DNA of 64,000 bases from a bacterium. GTDB lineage: Bacteria > Bacillota > Bacilli > Lactobacillales > Streptococcaceae. The notes under the pieces are model-generated. The model saw only the letters and a list, made by a program, of their open reading frames with translations. It was not told where the DNA came from and did no database searches. Shown here in pieces: positions 20,891 through 30,151 of this stretch; position 1 is the first letter of the stretch; each line of letters begins with the position of its first letter. Location of the stretch: positions 186,001 through 250,000 of the forward strand of contig CAJNCP010000002.1 in NCBI GenBank assembly GCA_905221295.1, read 5' to 3'. Position numbers and translations under genes: made by a program.

Positions 20891-23800
20891 AATTATATTC
20901 AAAATATCTATCAACCAATTCCTGAATTCTACCTTCTTTGGCAGCAGGGATGGTATCTTCTAAAACAAAGTTCTTTCTACTGATATCTTGAGAGAGATTT
21001 CCAAAGATAAAATTAGTCGAAATATTATAGATAATTTCTGAGGGTGCAAATCCATACACTTGATTTTCTAAAATATGTTTTAAGCGTTCTTCAGGATTTG
21101 GAAATGCATCGTTCAAACCATTGCTATTATAGAGTCGTTTAACAAGTTCAGCAATATAAAGGCCTGACTTCATGTACAAATCAATGAATGTCTTAGACGG
21201 ATCATCAAAGATTCCTGGATTTTCTTTTTCAAGGTCATCCACCATTCTCTTCACCACACGTTTAGGAGTGAAAATCTGATTGGTTTTCTGTGGTGGAATA
21301 TAGTCAAAAATATCTTCTTTCTGATCTTTAAAATAATCTGCCAACTCCTCTTTCTTGCGAAGAAATTCTTGAATAGCTTCATCAAATGTTGCTCGATCGA
21401 AGAGATGTCCTGCAAAATCCTGCCCACCATCTCTCAAATAACGAAATTGGTCAATCGTAATACCAGTTACTTCAAAGAAGACATGCTCAGGAACAAAGGT
21501 GTCAAAATTATCAAGTGTTAGAGATTGATCACCGTAGGCCATGATGAAACTTGGAATAGTTCGTGCAAATCCTCGAAGATGGTCCCGAATCTCATCCTGA
21601 GCTGATTGTTTCAACTGTTCAACACGTTTGACCTCAACCTGCTCGATAAACTTCTCAGGCATTTTTTCCACTTCTTTTTTGAGTGTTTGTTCTAGTTTTT
21701 CTTTATGAATGAGATTATTTTCTTCTAAACGTTTTTCAAGAACTTCTTGAATCTTATCTTTTTGCTCTTTATCATTTTCTTCCTTGAGCTGTTGTTGCAA
21801 CTCTTCCTTGATATGAGCTTCAGAAATTTTACGTTCAATCTCATTTTTTCGAACTTCGTTCTCAAATGTTGCTACAATTTGTTTCTTGATCTGGTCTGTT
21901 TCCCGAGTTTTCAGATCATATCCAGCTTTCAATTCTTCTACAATTACTGAAGAAACTGTCTTGCTCAAGTCATTGACTAGTTGTTTTTGAGTTTTGTCCT
22001 CATCTTTTGTGACTAACTCAGCAACAGACTCACCAAGCCCATAAACTTTTTCACCAAAAAGTCGTGCTTGCTGATTGACCACAATTTCATGATCAACTAC
22101 TGCATTCCCCTCATCATCCACTTTAACACCTGAAAAGTCTAGTAAATCAGAAGGTGTTTGTAACTTGCCTTCCTTTTCGACTGGTAGTTCATTTAAAATG
22201 TCTAGAACTGTTTGACTAGCTTGGAAAATGCCACTGATATTATCAAATAAGAGATTAGACATAAATCCTCGCTTGAGGACTTCTCTGGCTTTTATCTGAC
22301 GAGGTATGGTTAGAACTGCCTTAGCATCAATCTCAACCATCTTACCAGCACGATCCTCAGCTATGACAGGGAAGAAATTTAGTAATTCTCTAATGTTTTC
22401 TTCGCGAGTTGCGGAAGTTCCACCACCTCCTGCAGTTGCAAGTGATAAGTTATTTGCAAACTCATCAAAGAGAATCAGGGTTCTTTCTGGCGCAAAGTCA
22501 AATACATAGGCTCTTTCTTTGCGGAAGTGATTTCCTTTGTTATCGCTCCATGAGTATGGATTTTGAGCACGGAAGGCAGCTTGCATATAAATGGCAGGTG
22601 ATTTCAAGTTTGATAACATCAATACGCCTGTCCATTCAGGGATCGTCACACCTGTCGTCAACTGACCGACGGATAGGGTAATGGTTTTGTCATTCTCTGC
22701 TATCGCTTTTCTAACCAAGTCTAGGGATTTGAGTTTGACCTTATCATCTTCCTCGGACATACGCCCGTCACCAGCAGCTAACACAATCTCATAGTTTTCA
22801 TAGATGGGATGTTCTTCTAGTAGAGATTTTAAAGCTTTAGCTGAGGCTACACGTTCTAAGAGCCAAAAAGTATGCTTGAGTTCGTTCCGAAGTTCTTTGG
22901 TTGAGAATGGATATTTCTCATTGCTTGATAGAGTATCTAACCAGTTTCTGACATCTTGCTCATGGATAAATTTCCCTTTATCATCTGTAGCGAAAAATTC
23001 ACTCAAGTCAAAAGCATAGTCGATATTTTCGCCGTCTAGTTGAGCACCTTTTTCTAACTCCTCACCAATCATCTGAGACATTTGACAGGTAAAGAGATTT
23101 AACTGAGGCAAGCTCTCATATGGATTCTCCTCTTCTTGCTCAGGCGACCAAGTAGTTTTAGCTGCCTGCTCATCCGCATAAGACCAGTTGTAGATCTGCT
23201 CCTCGGTAAATTCTCCCTTAGCTAATGCCTTAAATGGAGTTCCTGATAGATGCAAGGTAAAGTTTCGACGAATCTTATTAAAGGCTTGGTCTGTCTTGAA
23301 GGTAGCAACTCCTTCGTGAGCCTCATCAATAACCAACAAGTCCCAATGAAGGTCTGTAACCCATTTGAGTTTATTGTGCTCTCCACCAAGATAAGCAGAG
23401 CCTTTCAAGTCTTGGAGACTGATAAAAGCAAGTTGTCTTACATCGTCATCTAAAATAGCAACAAATTCTTTTCGTGACAAGGTTGGCCGATTTTTAAGAC
23501 TGTCTGTTTCTGAAACAAACTTGTAAGTCGTTTGACCTGCTATGAATTTTTCAAAATCATCGTACCATGAGTTGGCAATGGCAGGTCTGTTTGTTACAAT
23601 CAGGACATTGACAGCATCCATTCGACGAGCTAGATCATAGGTAGATAAGGTTTTACCAAAACGTGGCTTGGCATTCCAGAGGAACTTACCTCCTAGATGA
23701 TTCTTGAAATAAGCTAAGGTCTTAGAAACTGCTTCTTCTTGCTCTTGTCGCAGAGTATAGTCCTGTCCTTGGCCAAGCTGATAACCAGACAAATCATGCT

Positions 23801-24143
23801 GAACAAACTTATCAAAAAGATTTTTAGATTTCTCAGGTGTCCCATTAAAGTAAAACCATTCCGTCTTAGGACGACGTTCCACATCATGGAAAGAAAGGAA
23901 ATGGTGGAAATCATGGTCCTTAAAAGTCTTTCCCTTATCAGGTTCTTCCGTATAGGCTGCATCCCCAGTCCATAAGACATCTGTATCTATATGAGCAGTA
24001 TGCGTTTGTTCTTTAATCCGTTGCGTAACATCACGCTCTGTATAACCAATCTTAATCCAGCCCTCATTGCTTGTTACCGTAGGGGTGGTGTAAGCATAGA
24101 TTTTAGGATGAATCTCTTTAGAGGTTTTAATTTCTACTGGCAT
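20889..24143 (-). CDS. Restriction subunit: GIY-YIG nuclease, DEAH helicase, methylase-like tail
   Basis: A 1084-residue multidomain protein. Residues about 10-110 look like a GIY-YIG nuclease of the MUG113/T5orf172 type: IYAY and WIKIG, then Arg in RIKEQ and Glu in TEWFYF. A superfamily 2 helicase follows, with a Walker A variant PRFGKT near 161, VIDEAHEG near 271, LSGTPFKA near 306 and QAAFRAQNPY near 522. About 755-855 is a highly charged coiled coil. The C-terminus has methylase-like pieces: IFTPKRVV near 956, FIDLYMKSGLYIAEL near 990 and VYGFAPSEI near 1033. It lacks NPPY. The start at 24143 has AAAGGAAT and lies 22 bases after abi. It probably cleaves and translocates DNA with the methylase encoded upstream. 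Confidence 0.85.
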   Translation of the reverse strand: MPVEIKTSKEIHPKIYAYTTPTVTSNEGWIKIGYTERDVTQRIKEQTHTAHIDTDVLWTGDAAYTEEPDKGKTFKDHDFHHFLSFHDVERRPKTEWFYFNGTPEKSKNLFDKFVQHDLSGYQLGQGQDYTLRQEQEEAVSKTLAYFKNHLGGKFLWNAKPRFGKTLSTYDLARRMDAVNVLIVTNRPAIANSWYDDFEKFIAGQTTYKFVSETDSLKNRPTLSRKEFVAILDDDVRQLAFISLQDLKGSAYLGGEHNKLKWVTDLHWDLLVIDEAHEGVATFKTDQAFNKIRRNFTLHLSGTPFKALAKGEFTEEQIYNWSYADEQAAKTTWSPEQEEENPYESLPQLNLFTCQMSQMIGEELEKGAQLDGENIDYAFDLSEFFATDDKGKFIHEQDVRNWLDTLSSNEKYPFSTKELRNELKHTFWLLERVASAKALKSLLEEHPIYENYEIVLAAGDGRMSEEDDKVKLKSLDLVRKAIAENDKTITLSVGQLTTGVTIPEWTGVLMLSNLKSPAIYMQAAFRAQNPYSWSDNKGNHFRKERAYVFDFAPERTLILFDEFANNLSLATAGGGGTSATREENIRELLNFFPVIAEDRAGKMVEIDAKAVLTIPRQIKAREVLKRGFMSNLLFDNISGIFQASQTVLDILNELPVEKEGKLQTPSDLLDFSGVKVDDEGNAVVDHEIVVNQQARLFGEKVYGLGESVAELVTKDEDKTQKQLVNDLSKTVSSVIVEELKAGYDLKTRETDQIKKQIVATFENEVRKNEIERKISEAHIKEELQQQLKEENDKEQKDKIQEVLEKRLEENNLIHKEKLEQTLKKEVEKMPEKFIEQVEVKRVEQLKQSAQDEIRDHLRGFARTIPSFIMAYGDQSLTLDNFDTFVPEHVFFEVTGITIDQFRYLRDGGQDFAGHLFDRATFDEAIQEFLRKKEELADYFKDQKEDIFDYIPPQKTNQIFTPKRVVKRMVDDLEKENPGIFDDPSKTFIDLYMKSGLYIAELVKRLYNSNGLNDAFPNPEERLKHILENQVYGFAPSEIIYNISTNFIFGNLSQDISRKNFVLEDTIPAAKEGRIQELVDRYFEYN

Positions 24144-24165
24144 AAGTATTCCTTTTTTAAAAAAA

Positions 24166-25116
24166 TTAAGCTAGTTTTTCCATTTCTGTTAAATCTATTC
24201 CCATCGTGTTTAAAATATCATCAAACACTACAGTTTTAAATTCATCAGCATACTGATTGAACAGATTTCTTAAAGCTTTATACAATCTTTGAAAATCTTT
24301 CTTATCAAGTACAATTTTTAAAAATAGAATGAGCACTATGAAACGTTTATTATCATATCTCCTTATCCCAAAATGATTTGCTATTTGAGATATTCGAACA
24401 TTTCTTAAATTAACATTGTACAGTCGTTCATCATGTGCACAGATATTTCTAACCAAGTTAGCCACTTTCAAACATGCACTTAAATCTGCACTAGATAGTC
24501 TAAATGTATTGTCTTTATTCTGTGTTCTATATTTATCTGTATAAAATTTTGCGATAATATTTTTTGTACTATCCGTTAAAATGTTGTAAAAATTAGCAAT
24601 GTTCCCCATTGTAAGAAAATTAACTAAAACCCAAAGTGGTACTTCTCCGTGTTCTTCAATATAATGTTTGATAGCGCCACTTCTATCTACCTTATCATGA
24701 ATCGTCTTGGTTAAGATAGAGATTTGTTGAAGAACTTTTTTAGGATCATTGTCTACAAAATTTGCAATATCTAAATAAGCATTCTTACGAGAGTATTTTT
24801 TAGAGAATTCATATGCAACTGTAGTCTTTATTGAATTTTCGAATATCAATAAATATTTCAATAATAATATCCTTAGTTCTCTATCAAATAAAAACAAGGC
24901 CTTTAGTTCGTTAAAGTGAGTTCCTTCTTGATAAAGTTCAGGCTCAACAGGTAGATTATTGCTGCCCTTTACTAAAAATAAATCTTTATAACCGTTTATA
25001 ACGTTGTAATAGTTTTCTTGTTCTAAAAATCTCTTTGGCTTCCCATTTGTTGGGACTACAACACCCCTATTTCTTAAGATTGTTAACTGTTGATTAAATG
25101 TTTTATGTTCCTTCAA
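24166..25116 (-). CDS. Abi family (AbiD/AbiF-like) HEPN protein
   Basis: 316 residues matching the Abi_2 family of lactococcal abortive-infection proteins: FNQQLTILRNRGV at the N-terminus, QENYYNVINGYKDLF, FLFDRELRILLL, and a central VPLWVLVNFLTMGNIANFYN. The C-terminal RNICAHDERLYN near residues 226-237 contains R-x4-H, the HEPN RNase motif. The start is TTG at 25116 with AGGAG 6 bases upstream. It lies between the methylase and restriction genes, has its own consensus promoter, and is preceded by a hairpin with a U-run. The likely role is a toxin that cuts RNA when phage infects; family-based inference, with the RNA control discussed separately. Confidence 0.88.
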   Translation of the reverse strand: MKEHKTFNQQLTILRNRGVVVPTNGKPKRFLEQENYYNVINGYKDLFLVKGSNNLPVEPELYQEGTHFNELKALFLFDRELRILLLKYLLIFENSIKTTVAYEFSKKYSRKNAYLDIANFVDNDPKKVLQQISILTKTIHDKVDRSGAIKHYIEEHGEVPLWVLVNFLTMGNIANFYNILTDSTKNIIAKFYTDKYRTQNKDNTFRLSSADLSACLKVANLVRNICAHDERLYNVNLRNVRISQIANHFGIRRYDNKRFIVLILFLKIVLDKKDFQRLYKALRNLFNQYADEFKTVVFDDILNTMGIDLTEMEKLA

Positions 25117-25134
25117 ACTTATCTCCTATAAAAC

Positions 25135-25177
25135 AAAAAAGGGTCAGGGCATCGTATGCTTCCTGACCTAATCCTAT
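25135..25177 (-). ncRNA. Candidate short leader RNA with terminator hairpin upstream of abi
   Basis: From a predicted start near 25177, the minus-strand transcript would be about 43 bases. It forms GGTCAGG/CCTGACC with an inner GCAT/ATGC stem (25142-25168), then one C and six U (25135-25140). The arrangement promoter, short RNA, terminator, HEPN gene resembles RNA-antitoxin loci. It may instead be a simple attenuator. Not a recognised family by sequence. Confidence 0.5.
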
Positions 25178-25183
25178 GTGTCT

Positions 25184-25212
25184 ATTATAGATCACTGAGC
25201 ATAATTTGTCAA
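25184..25212 (-). promoter_or_regulatory. Perfect-consensus promoter of the abi leader
   Basis: The minus strand carries TTGACA (25207-25212), exactly 17 bases, and TATAAT (25184-25189). It begins just after the methylase stop codon, so abi has its own strong promoter inside the island. Confidence 0.85.
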
Positions 25213-25226
25213 ATAAAAATACTTTT

Positions 25227-27128
25227 CTAATCCATCTCCCTTACATGAGTCTCAATAAAGGCAATTTCTTCAGGAGAAAGGTCATATTTTTTATAGAGCT
25301 GGCGGTCAATATCAGCCACTGATTGTGTCCAATCAATGTCCGAATTGACCGTAAAGTCTTGGAGAGGGACTTTAGCCCACTTATCACGTGTATTATCCTG
25401 AGTAACTTTTAAAACCGCGAGCAATACTCTAGCGAATTTACTCTTTATATATTTTAAACAGTTTAATGCTTCCTCTTGACTACTAAACTGACCAATCGAA
25501 ATGTATGTTTCAGTAAAAGCTGAAAGAGGTTCTATAACAAATGGTTCTCCTATCAAAATTACAGAAGTGTTATTATTCGCAATGCCAGTTCCATACGCTT
25601 TTGGTAGTATAACTCTCCAACTCTCATGACCTAAAGGTTTGTTTATATAATCACTTTGTATATATCTATACACTCGATTGTTTTGATATCTACCATATAC
25701 CTTAGTATAATTTTCTTTCTTTTCATTAATTGAATCAAAGAAAATTATGTCGGTAAACTTATCAAATGCACCTGTACCAATATCATTTTTATGTCCCTTT
25801 GATTGTATACTTTCAATCTGCGGAAAATCCAAATGTGCTTTTTCTGTTAATCTATAGATACCTCTACCTGAAATAATATTATTCAAAGTTGATGAAGTGT
25901 TACTTTCTACTTTCTTTGAAATACTATTTAGCTCCGGATGGCTGGTAAAGGAGCCTATAGGCCCAGAAATTTTATCTTCATTCCTATATAGAATTACAAC
26001 ACCTCCAGAAATACCAACACCCGGAAATACTTTTGATGAGTCTTGCTCATAGAAAACAACCTTTAATTTTTCGTCTTCAAGCATTTTCTTATTCCATTTT
26101 TTTGGAGTAGATCCTGCATTAAATAGAAAACGAGCAGGGGTAATAAGTAGATATTTTTTTGAAATCTCTTCAGCTGAGTCATAAAATAAATTATAAATAG
26201 CATCATCACGAGCAGATGTTCCACTATCTATCTGATACGGCGGATTTCCTATCACGACATCAAATTTCATTTCACTTTCCTCGCTTGATAGGCTCTCAAA
26301 ACCTATCATTTTATTCTTTTTCCAGTCTTTGATTTGGGATTTAGATTCTTCTACTTCTTGAACTTCTAGCTCATCTGAAAACAAGCTTAGCTGTTGAGAT
26401 TGCTCTTGTGTAGCTGAGTAAGGACTGATTTTATTCAATCCATCCATTTGAAAGATATTGTAGGAGATAATAGTCGCAATTTCTTTCTTTTGCTCTAAGG
26501 TCGGTTGATTTCCAGTCTTTGCAAGATAGTAGTCCTCAAATGTTGCTAAAAGATTTTCACGCGCCAAAAGCAGCGAATCTCCTTGATACTCATATCCATA
26601 AGAAGCTTGATAAGCTTTTTTTACAAGCTCATAGAAGGTGACTTCATCTGAGACTTCACGACTAATGCGTTGCAATTTTCTATCAAGAAAACCAACTCGC
26701 TCAGATAATGGAATTTCCTCGCCAGTCACTGTATCATAGCGAGTAACCATATAAGGTGCTTCACCACAGGTGATTTCTAGCCAGCGCACTTGGATATAAT
26801 CTTCAAGATCCAGAGCTTCAAGTTCAGCTTCCACGTAGCCATTTTGCTTTTCAACTAACCAAGTTGGCGTAAAGACTTCGGCTCTAATCTTGGTTCGGTC
26901 TTTTTGCTCATACTTAGACTTTTCTGATCGGGGTTGAATCAAGTTTGCATAGGTTCCCGTCACCCTACTTGGAGTAATGCGGTCACTTGGAGAAAATCCC
27001 TTTCCCAACAATTCATAAGAATGAGTCGCCCAAACAATATTTTTCTTGGTCGTTCGATCTTTTAAAAGAATTTTTAATAAGTCAGCAGCCTCCATAGCCA
27101 ACTTTTCTTCACTAATATCTATCGTCAT
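25227..27128 (-). CDS. Eco57I-class adenine DNA methylase subunit
   Basis: A 633-residue N6-adenine methylase. FDVVIGNPPYQI near residues 288-299 is the catalytic NPPY motif. A motif X-like EVFTPTWLV lies near 86-94 and the region expected to hold motif I reads WLEITCGEAPY near 117-127, which is unlike the usual DPxxGSG. About 330-600 should be the target recognition region (GRGIYRLTEKAHLDFPQI, YKKYDLSPEEIAFIE at the end). It is the first gene of the island, with an extended -10 at 27158-27163. It should modify the host sequence protected from the GIY-YIG/helicase subunit encoded downstream; recognition sequence unknown. Confidence 0.87.
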   Translation of the reverse strand: MTIDISEEKLAMEAADLLKILLKDRTTKKNIVWATHSYELLGKGFSPSDRITPSRVTGTYANLIQPRSEKSKYEQKDRTKIRAEVFTPTWLVEKQNGYVEAELEALDLEDYIQVRWLEITCGEAPYMVTRYDTVTGEEIPLSERVGFLDRKLQRISREVSDEVTFYELVKKAYQASYGYEYQGDSLLLARENLLATFEDYYLAKTGNQPTLEQKKEIATIISYNIFQMDGLNKISPYSATQEQSQQLSLFSDELEVQEVEESKSQIKDWKKNKMIGFESLSSEESEMKFDVVIGNPPYQIDSGTSARDDAIYNLFYDSAEEISKKYLLITPARFLFNAGSTPKKWNKKMLEDEKLKVVFYEQDSSKVFPGVGISGGVVILYRNEDKISGPIGSFTSHPELNSISKKVESNTSSTLNNIISGRGIYRLTEKAHLDFPQIESIQSKGHKNDIGTGAFDKFTDIIFFDSINEKKENYTKVYGRYQNNRVYRYIQSDYINKPLGHESWRVILPKAYGTGIANNNTSVILIGEPFVIEPLSAFTETYISIGQFSSQEEALNCLKYIKSKFARVLLAVLKVTQDNTRDKWAKVPLQDFTVNSDIDWTQSVADIDRQLYKKYDLSPEEIAFIETHVREMD

Positions 27129-27157
27129 AAGGCAACCTTTCTCGTACTATAAACCTT

Positions 27158-27163
27158 ATTATA
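27158..27163 (-). promoter_or_regulatory. Extended -10 promoter of the methylase gene
   Basis: TGATATAAT on the minus strand; no good -35 seen. GAAAGG lies before the ATG at 27128. Confidence 0.5.
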
Positions 27164-27211
27164 TCATATTTTAAATGGTGTTTGGAGTAGAAAATAATAG
27201 CTAAACATAAG

Positions 27212-27236
27212 AAAAGAAGGCACTCGCCTTCTTTTT
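27212..27236. terminator. vicX terminator; right island boundary repeat
   Basis: The same GAAGGC-ACTC-GCCTTC hairpin as at 20864, identical over 25 bases. It overlaps the vicX stop codon and provides a T-run on the minus strand. Confidence 0.85.
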
Positions 27237-28044
27237 ATATATCTGTCAATGGTGTTGCGGTATCTGGAGAAGTGTCGTAAACCTTAAAGTCAACTCCGAC
27301 TCCCAGATCAGCTTGGGCTAGCTGATTGACCATGGTCATATGAGCCAACTCCTTGATATTGTTCTCTTTGGACAAATGCCCAAGGTAGATTTTCTTGGTT
27401 CGATTTCCCATTGCACGAATCATGGCCTCAGCTCCGTCTTCGTTAGAGAGGTGACCGAGATCAGATAGGATACGCTGTTTGAGTCGCCAAGCATAAGAAC
27501 CTGCTCGTAAGATTTCCACGTCGTGGTTGGACTCGATGAGGTAGCCGTCCGCATTCTCAACAATTCCTACCATACGATCACTAACATAACCTGTGTCAGT
27601 CAACATGACAAAACTCTTATCATCCTTCATAAAGCGATAAAACTGGGGTGCTACGGCATCATGACTAACCCCAAAACTTTCAATATCGATATCGCCAAAA
27701 GTTTTGGTTTTTCCCATTTCAAAAATGTGTTTCTGCGATGAATCCACCTTACCGAGGTACTTGCTATTTTCCATAGCCTGCCAAGTTTTTTCATTGGCGT
27801 AAAGGTCCATGCCATATTTGCGAGCCAACACACCGACTCCATGAATATGGTCTGAATGCTCATGCGTAATCAAAATCGCATCCAAATCTTCAGGTTTACG
27901 ATTGATTTCACTCAAGAGACTGGTGATTTTCTTACCCGACAAGCCTGCATCCACTAAAATTTTCTTTTTTGGGGTTTCCAGATAAAAGGAATTTCCACTG
28001 GAACCTGATGCTAAAATACTGTATTTAAAGCCTTTTTCACTCAT
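27235..28044 (-). CDS. vicX: VicX/WalJ metallo-beta-lactamase-fold protein
   Basis: A 269-residue metallo-beta-lactamase-fold hydrolase, third gene of the vicRKX (walRKJ) operon. The metal site THEHSDHIHG is near residues 59-68. The N-terminus is FKYSILASGSSGNSFYL, and the later histidines are in LIESNHDVEIL and KKIYLGHLSKENN. In related bacteria it is linked to cell-wall homeostasis and DNA-strand-related functions; its substrate is not settled. The start is 2 bases after the vicK stop. Its stop codon lies inside the terminator hairpin. Confidence 0.92.
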   Translation of the reverse strand: MSEKGFKYSILASGSSGNSFYLETPKKKILVDAGLSGKKITSLLSEINRKPEDLDAILITHEHSDHIHGVGVLARKYGMDLYANEKTWQAMENSKYLGKVDSSQKHIFEMGKTKTFGDIDIESFGVSHDAVAPQFYRFMKDDKSFVMLTDTGYVSDRMVGIVENADGYLIESNHDVEILRAGSYAWRLKQRILSDLGHLSNEDGAEAMIRAMGNRTKKIYLGHLSKENNIKELAHMTMVNQLAQADLGVGVDFKVYDTSPDTATPLTDI

Positions 28045-28045
28045 T

Positions 28046-29395
28046 CTAGTCTTCTATTTCGTCCTCCCATATTTCTTCTTTTACGGCATCCTTATCATAA
28101 GGGAGCACGATGGTAAAGGTTGACCCCTTACCGTATTCACTTTTGGCCCAAATAAAGCCATTATGTTGTTTGATAATTTCCTTGGCAATAGCCAGACCTA
28201 GACCAGTTCCACCTTGGGCACGACTTCTTGCACGATCCACACGGTAAAAGCGGTCGAAAATCTTCGGCAAATCTTGTTTTGGAATACCTAGACCTTGGTC
28301 TTTGATGGATAAAATCATCTGATCATCAGTCGTTTTCATGCTGACAGTAATTTTCCCACCATCTGGTGAGTACTTGATAGCATTGTTGAGAATATTATCA
28401 ATCACCTGAGTCATCTTATCGGTATCAATCTCGATCCAAACAGAATTGATAGGATAATCTCTAACAAGTTCATATTTTTTCTCGTCATCTTGACTTCTCA
28501 TCTTATCAAAGCGGTTGAGAATAAAGGTGATGAAGGCTGTAAAATTAATCAATTCTACATCTAGCTGACTTGTCGCATTATCAATACGAGAGAGATGCAA
28601 GAGATCTGTCACCATCCGCATCATACGGTTGGTTTCATCGAGTGAAACCTTGATAAAATCAGGAGCGACAGGATCATACAGGGCTCCCTCGTCCAAGGCT
28701 TCGAGATAAGATTTAACACTAGTCAAAGGTGTCCGCAACTCATGGCTGACGTTAGAAACAAAGAGTCTCCGCTCACGCTCTTCCTTCTCCTGCTCGGTCG
28801 TATCGTGTAAAACGGCAACCAAACCAGAGATGAATCCAGACTCACGACGAATGAGTGCAAAACGCACACGAAGACTAAGATATTCTCCGTTAGCATTTTG
28901 GGAATCAATCATCAATTCAGGAATCTGTGTAATCAGGTCACGCAGTTCATACTCATCCTCTATCTTAAGCAATTCTAAAATGCTTTTGTTAAGGACATCT
29001 TCTTTCTGCACACCTAATTGTTTCTTTGCCATGTCATTAATCATGGTAATCTGGCCACGGCGATTGGTGGCAAGCACTCCATCTGTCATGTAAGAAAGAA
29101 TACTATGCAGTCTTTTACTCTCTTGTTCCAGATTTTCTTGAGTCAAACGAATAACTTCAGACAAATCATTGAGGTTATTGGTAATATTGGTAATTTCTGT
29201 ACTGCCCTGTAAGTCCAAAACTTGAGAATAATCACCTGCAATCAAGTCCTTAACCTTTTGATTAATCTGCTTTAGCCGAATATTATCACGACGATTTTCT
29301 AGCAATAGCAAGGTGACCACCAAGATAAAGCCGACTAAAATCAAGATAAAGATAAAATCTCTGTTCAGAACGCTTTGTTTAATTGCTTCAATCAT
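28046..29395 (-). CDS. vicK: VicK/WalK sensor histidine kinase
   Basis: A 449-residue sensor kinase with one N-terminal transmembrane helix (about residues 14-33) and only a short extracellular segment, the streptococcal form of WalK. A HAMP-like linker (about 38-90) leads to a PAS domain (about 95-205). HisKA follows with [15 protein letters not shown], the phosphorylated His near 218. The ATPase domain has N-box [21 protein letters not shown] and [13 protein letters not shown]. It overlaps vicR by 8 bases, so the two are translationally coupled. It phosphorylates VicR. Confidence 0.96.
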   Translation of the reverse strand: MIEAIKQSVLNRDFIFILILVGFILVVTLLLLENRRDNIRLKQINQKVKDLIAGDYSQVLDLQGSTEITNITNNLNDLSEVIRLTQENLEQESKRLHSILSYMTDGVLATNRRGQITMINDMAKKQLGVQKEDVLNKSILELLKIEDEYELRDLITQIPELMIDSQNANGEYLSLRVRFALIRRESGFISGLVAVLHDTTEQEKEERERRLFVSNVSHELRTPLTSVKSYLEALDEGALYDPVAPDFIKVSLDETNRMMRMVTDLLHLSRIDNATSQLDVELINFTAFITFILNRFDKMRSQDDEKKYELVRDYPINSVWIEIDTDKMTQVIDNILNNAIKYSPDGGKITVSMKTTDDQMILSIKDQGLGIPKQDLPKIFDRFYRVDRARSRAQGGTGLGLAIAKEIIKQHNGFIWAKSEYGKGSTFTIVLPYDKDAVKEEIWEDEIED

Positions 29396-30095
29396 TATTT
29401 CTCATATAGTAACCCACACCACGACGTGTGAGGATGTATTCTGGACGGCTTGGAGTGTCTTCGATTTTTTCACGCAAACGTCGGATGGTCACGTCCACTG
29501 TACGAACATCACCAAAATAATCATAGCCCCAAACAGTCTCAAGCAAGTGTTCACGCGTAATCACTTGACCAATATGAGAGGCCAAGTGGTACAAGAGCTC
29601 AAACTCACGATGAGTCAACTCTAATTCCTCACCATATTTTTTGGCTACGTAAGCGTCCGGCAGAATTTCCAAATCGCCAATCTGTAGGGCTTGGGATTTC
29701 TTTTCATCAGACTCTTGACTATCAGCTGAAGCGAGGTCTGTACGGCGGAGTAAAGCCTTTACACGCGCTTGCAACTCACGATTTGAGAAGGGTTTGGTCA
29801 CATAATCATCTGCCCCAAGTTCTAAACCGATAACCTTGTCAAACTCACTATCCTTGGCTGAGAGCATAATAATAGGCACACTACTCGTCTTACGAATGGC
29901 TTTGGCTACTTCTAAACCATCAATTTCAGGTAGCATCAAGTCTAGGATAATAATGTCGGGTTTCTCAGCTTCAAATAGCTCGATCGCCTCACGACCGTTG
30001 AAGGCCGTTACAACCTCATAGCCTTCTTTGGTCATATTGAACTTAATAATATCTGAGATTGGTTTCTCATCATCTACAACTAATATTTTTTTCAT
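29388..30095 (-). CDS. vicR: VicR/WalR response regulator
   Basis: A 235-residue OmpR-family regulator, the essential WalR of Firmicutes, which controls peptidoglycan hydrolases. The receiver acid pocket is VDDEKP (residues 7-12), the phospho-acceptor is Asp52 in [11 protein letters not shown], and Lys is in [10 protein letters not shown]. The C-terminal winged helix (about 135-233) has [14 protein letters not shown] and [14 protein letters not shown]. The promoter upstream has an extended -10 (TGTTATAAT, 30117-30122). First gene of vicRKX. Confidence 0.97.
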   Translation of the reverse strand: MKKILVVDDEKPISDIIKFNMTKEGYEVVTAFNGREAIELFEAEKPDIIILDLMLPEIDGLEVAKAIRKTSSVPIIMLSAKDSEFDKVIGLELGADDYVTKPFSNRELQARVKALLRRTDLASADSQESDEKKSQALQIGDLEILPDAYVAKKYGEELELTHREFELLYHLASHIGQVITREHLLETVWGYDYFGDVRTVDVTIRRLREKIEDTPSRPEYILTRRGVGYYMRNND

Positions 30096-30116
30096 ATGTT
30101 CACCTTTTCTTTATCT

Positions 30117-30122
30117 ATTATA
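30117..30122 (-). promoter_or_regulatory. Extended -10 promoter of vicRKX
   Basis: TGTTATAAT on the minus strand; start predicted about 15 bases upstream of the AAAGGTG ribosome site. The -35 is unclear. Confidence 0.55.
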
Positions 30123-30151
30123 ACAAAAAAATGTAAAGAAGGCACAAATGG

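Noticed and set aside
20864..27236. Repeat pair as a transposon's terminal repeats
   Set aside because: The copies are terminators of the flanking genes, there is no transposase between them and no target-site duplication was visible.
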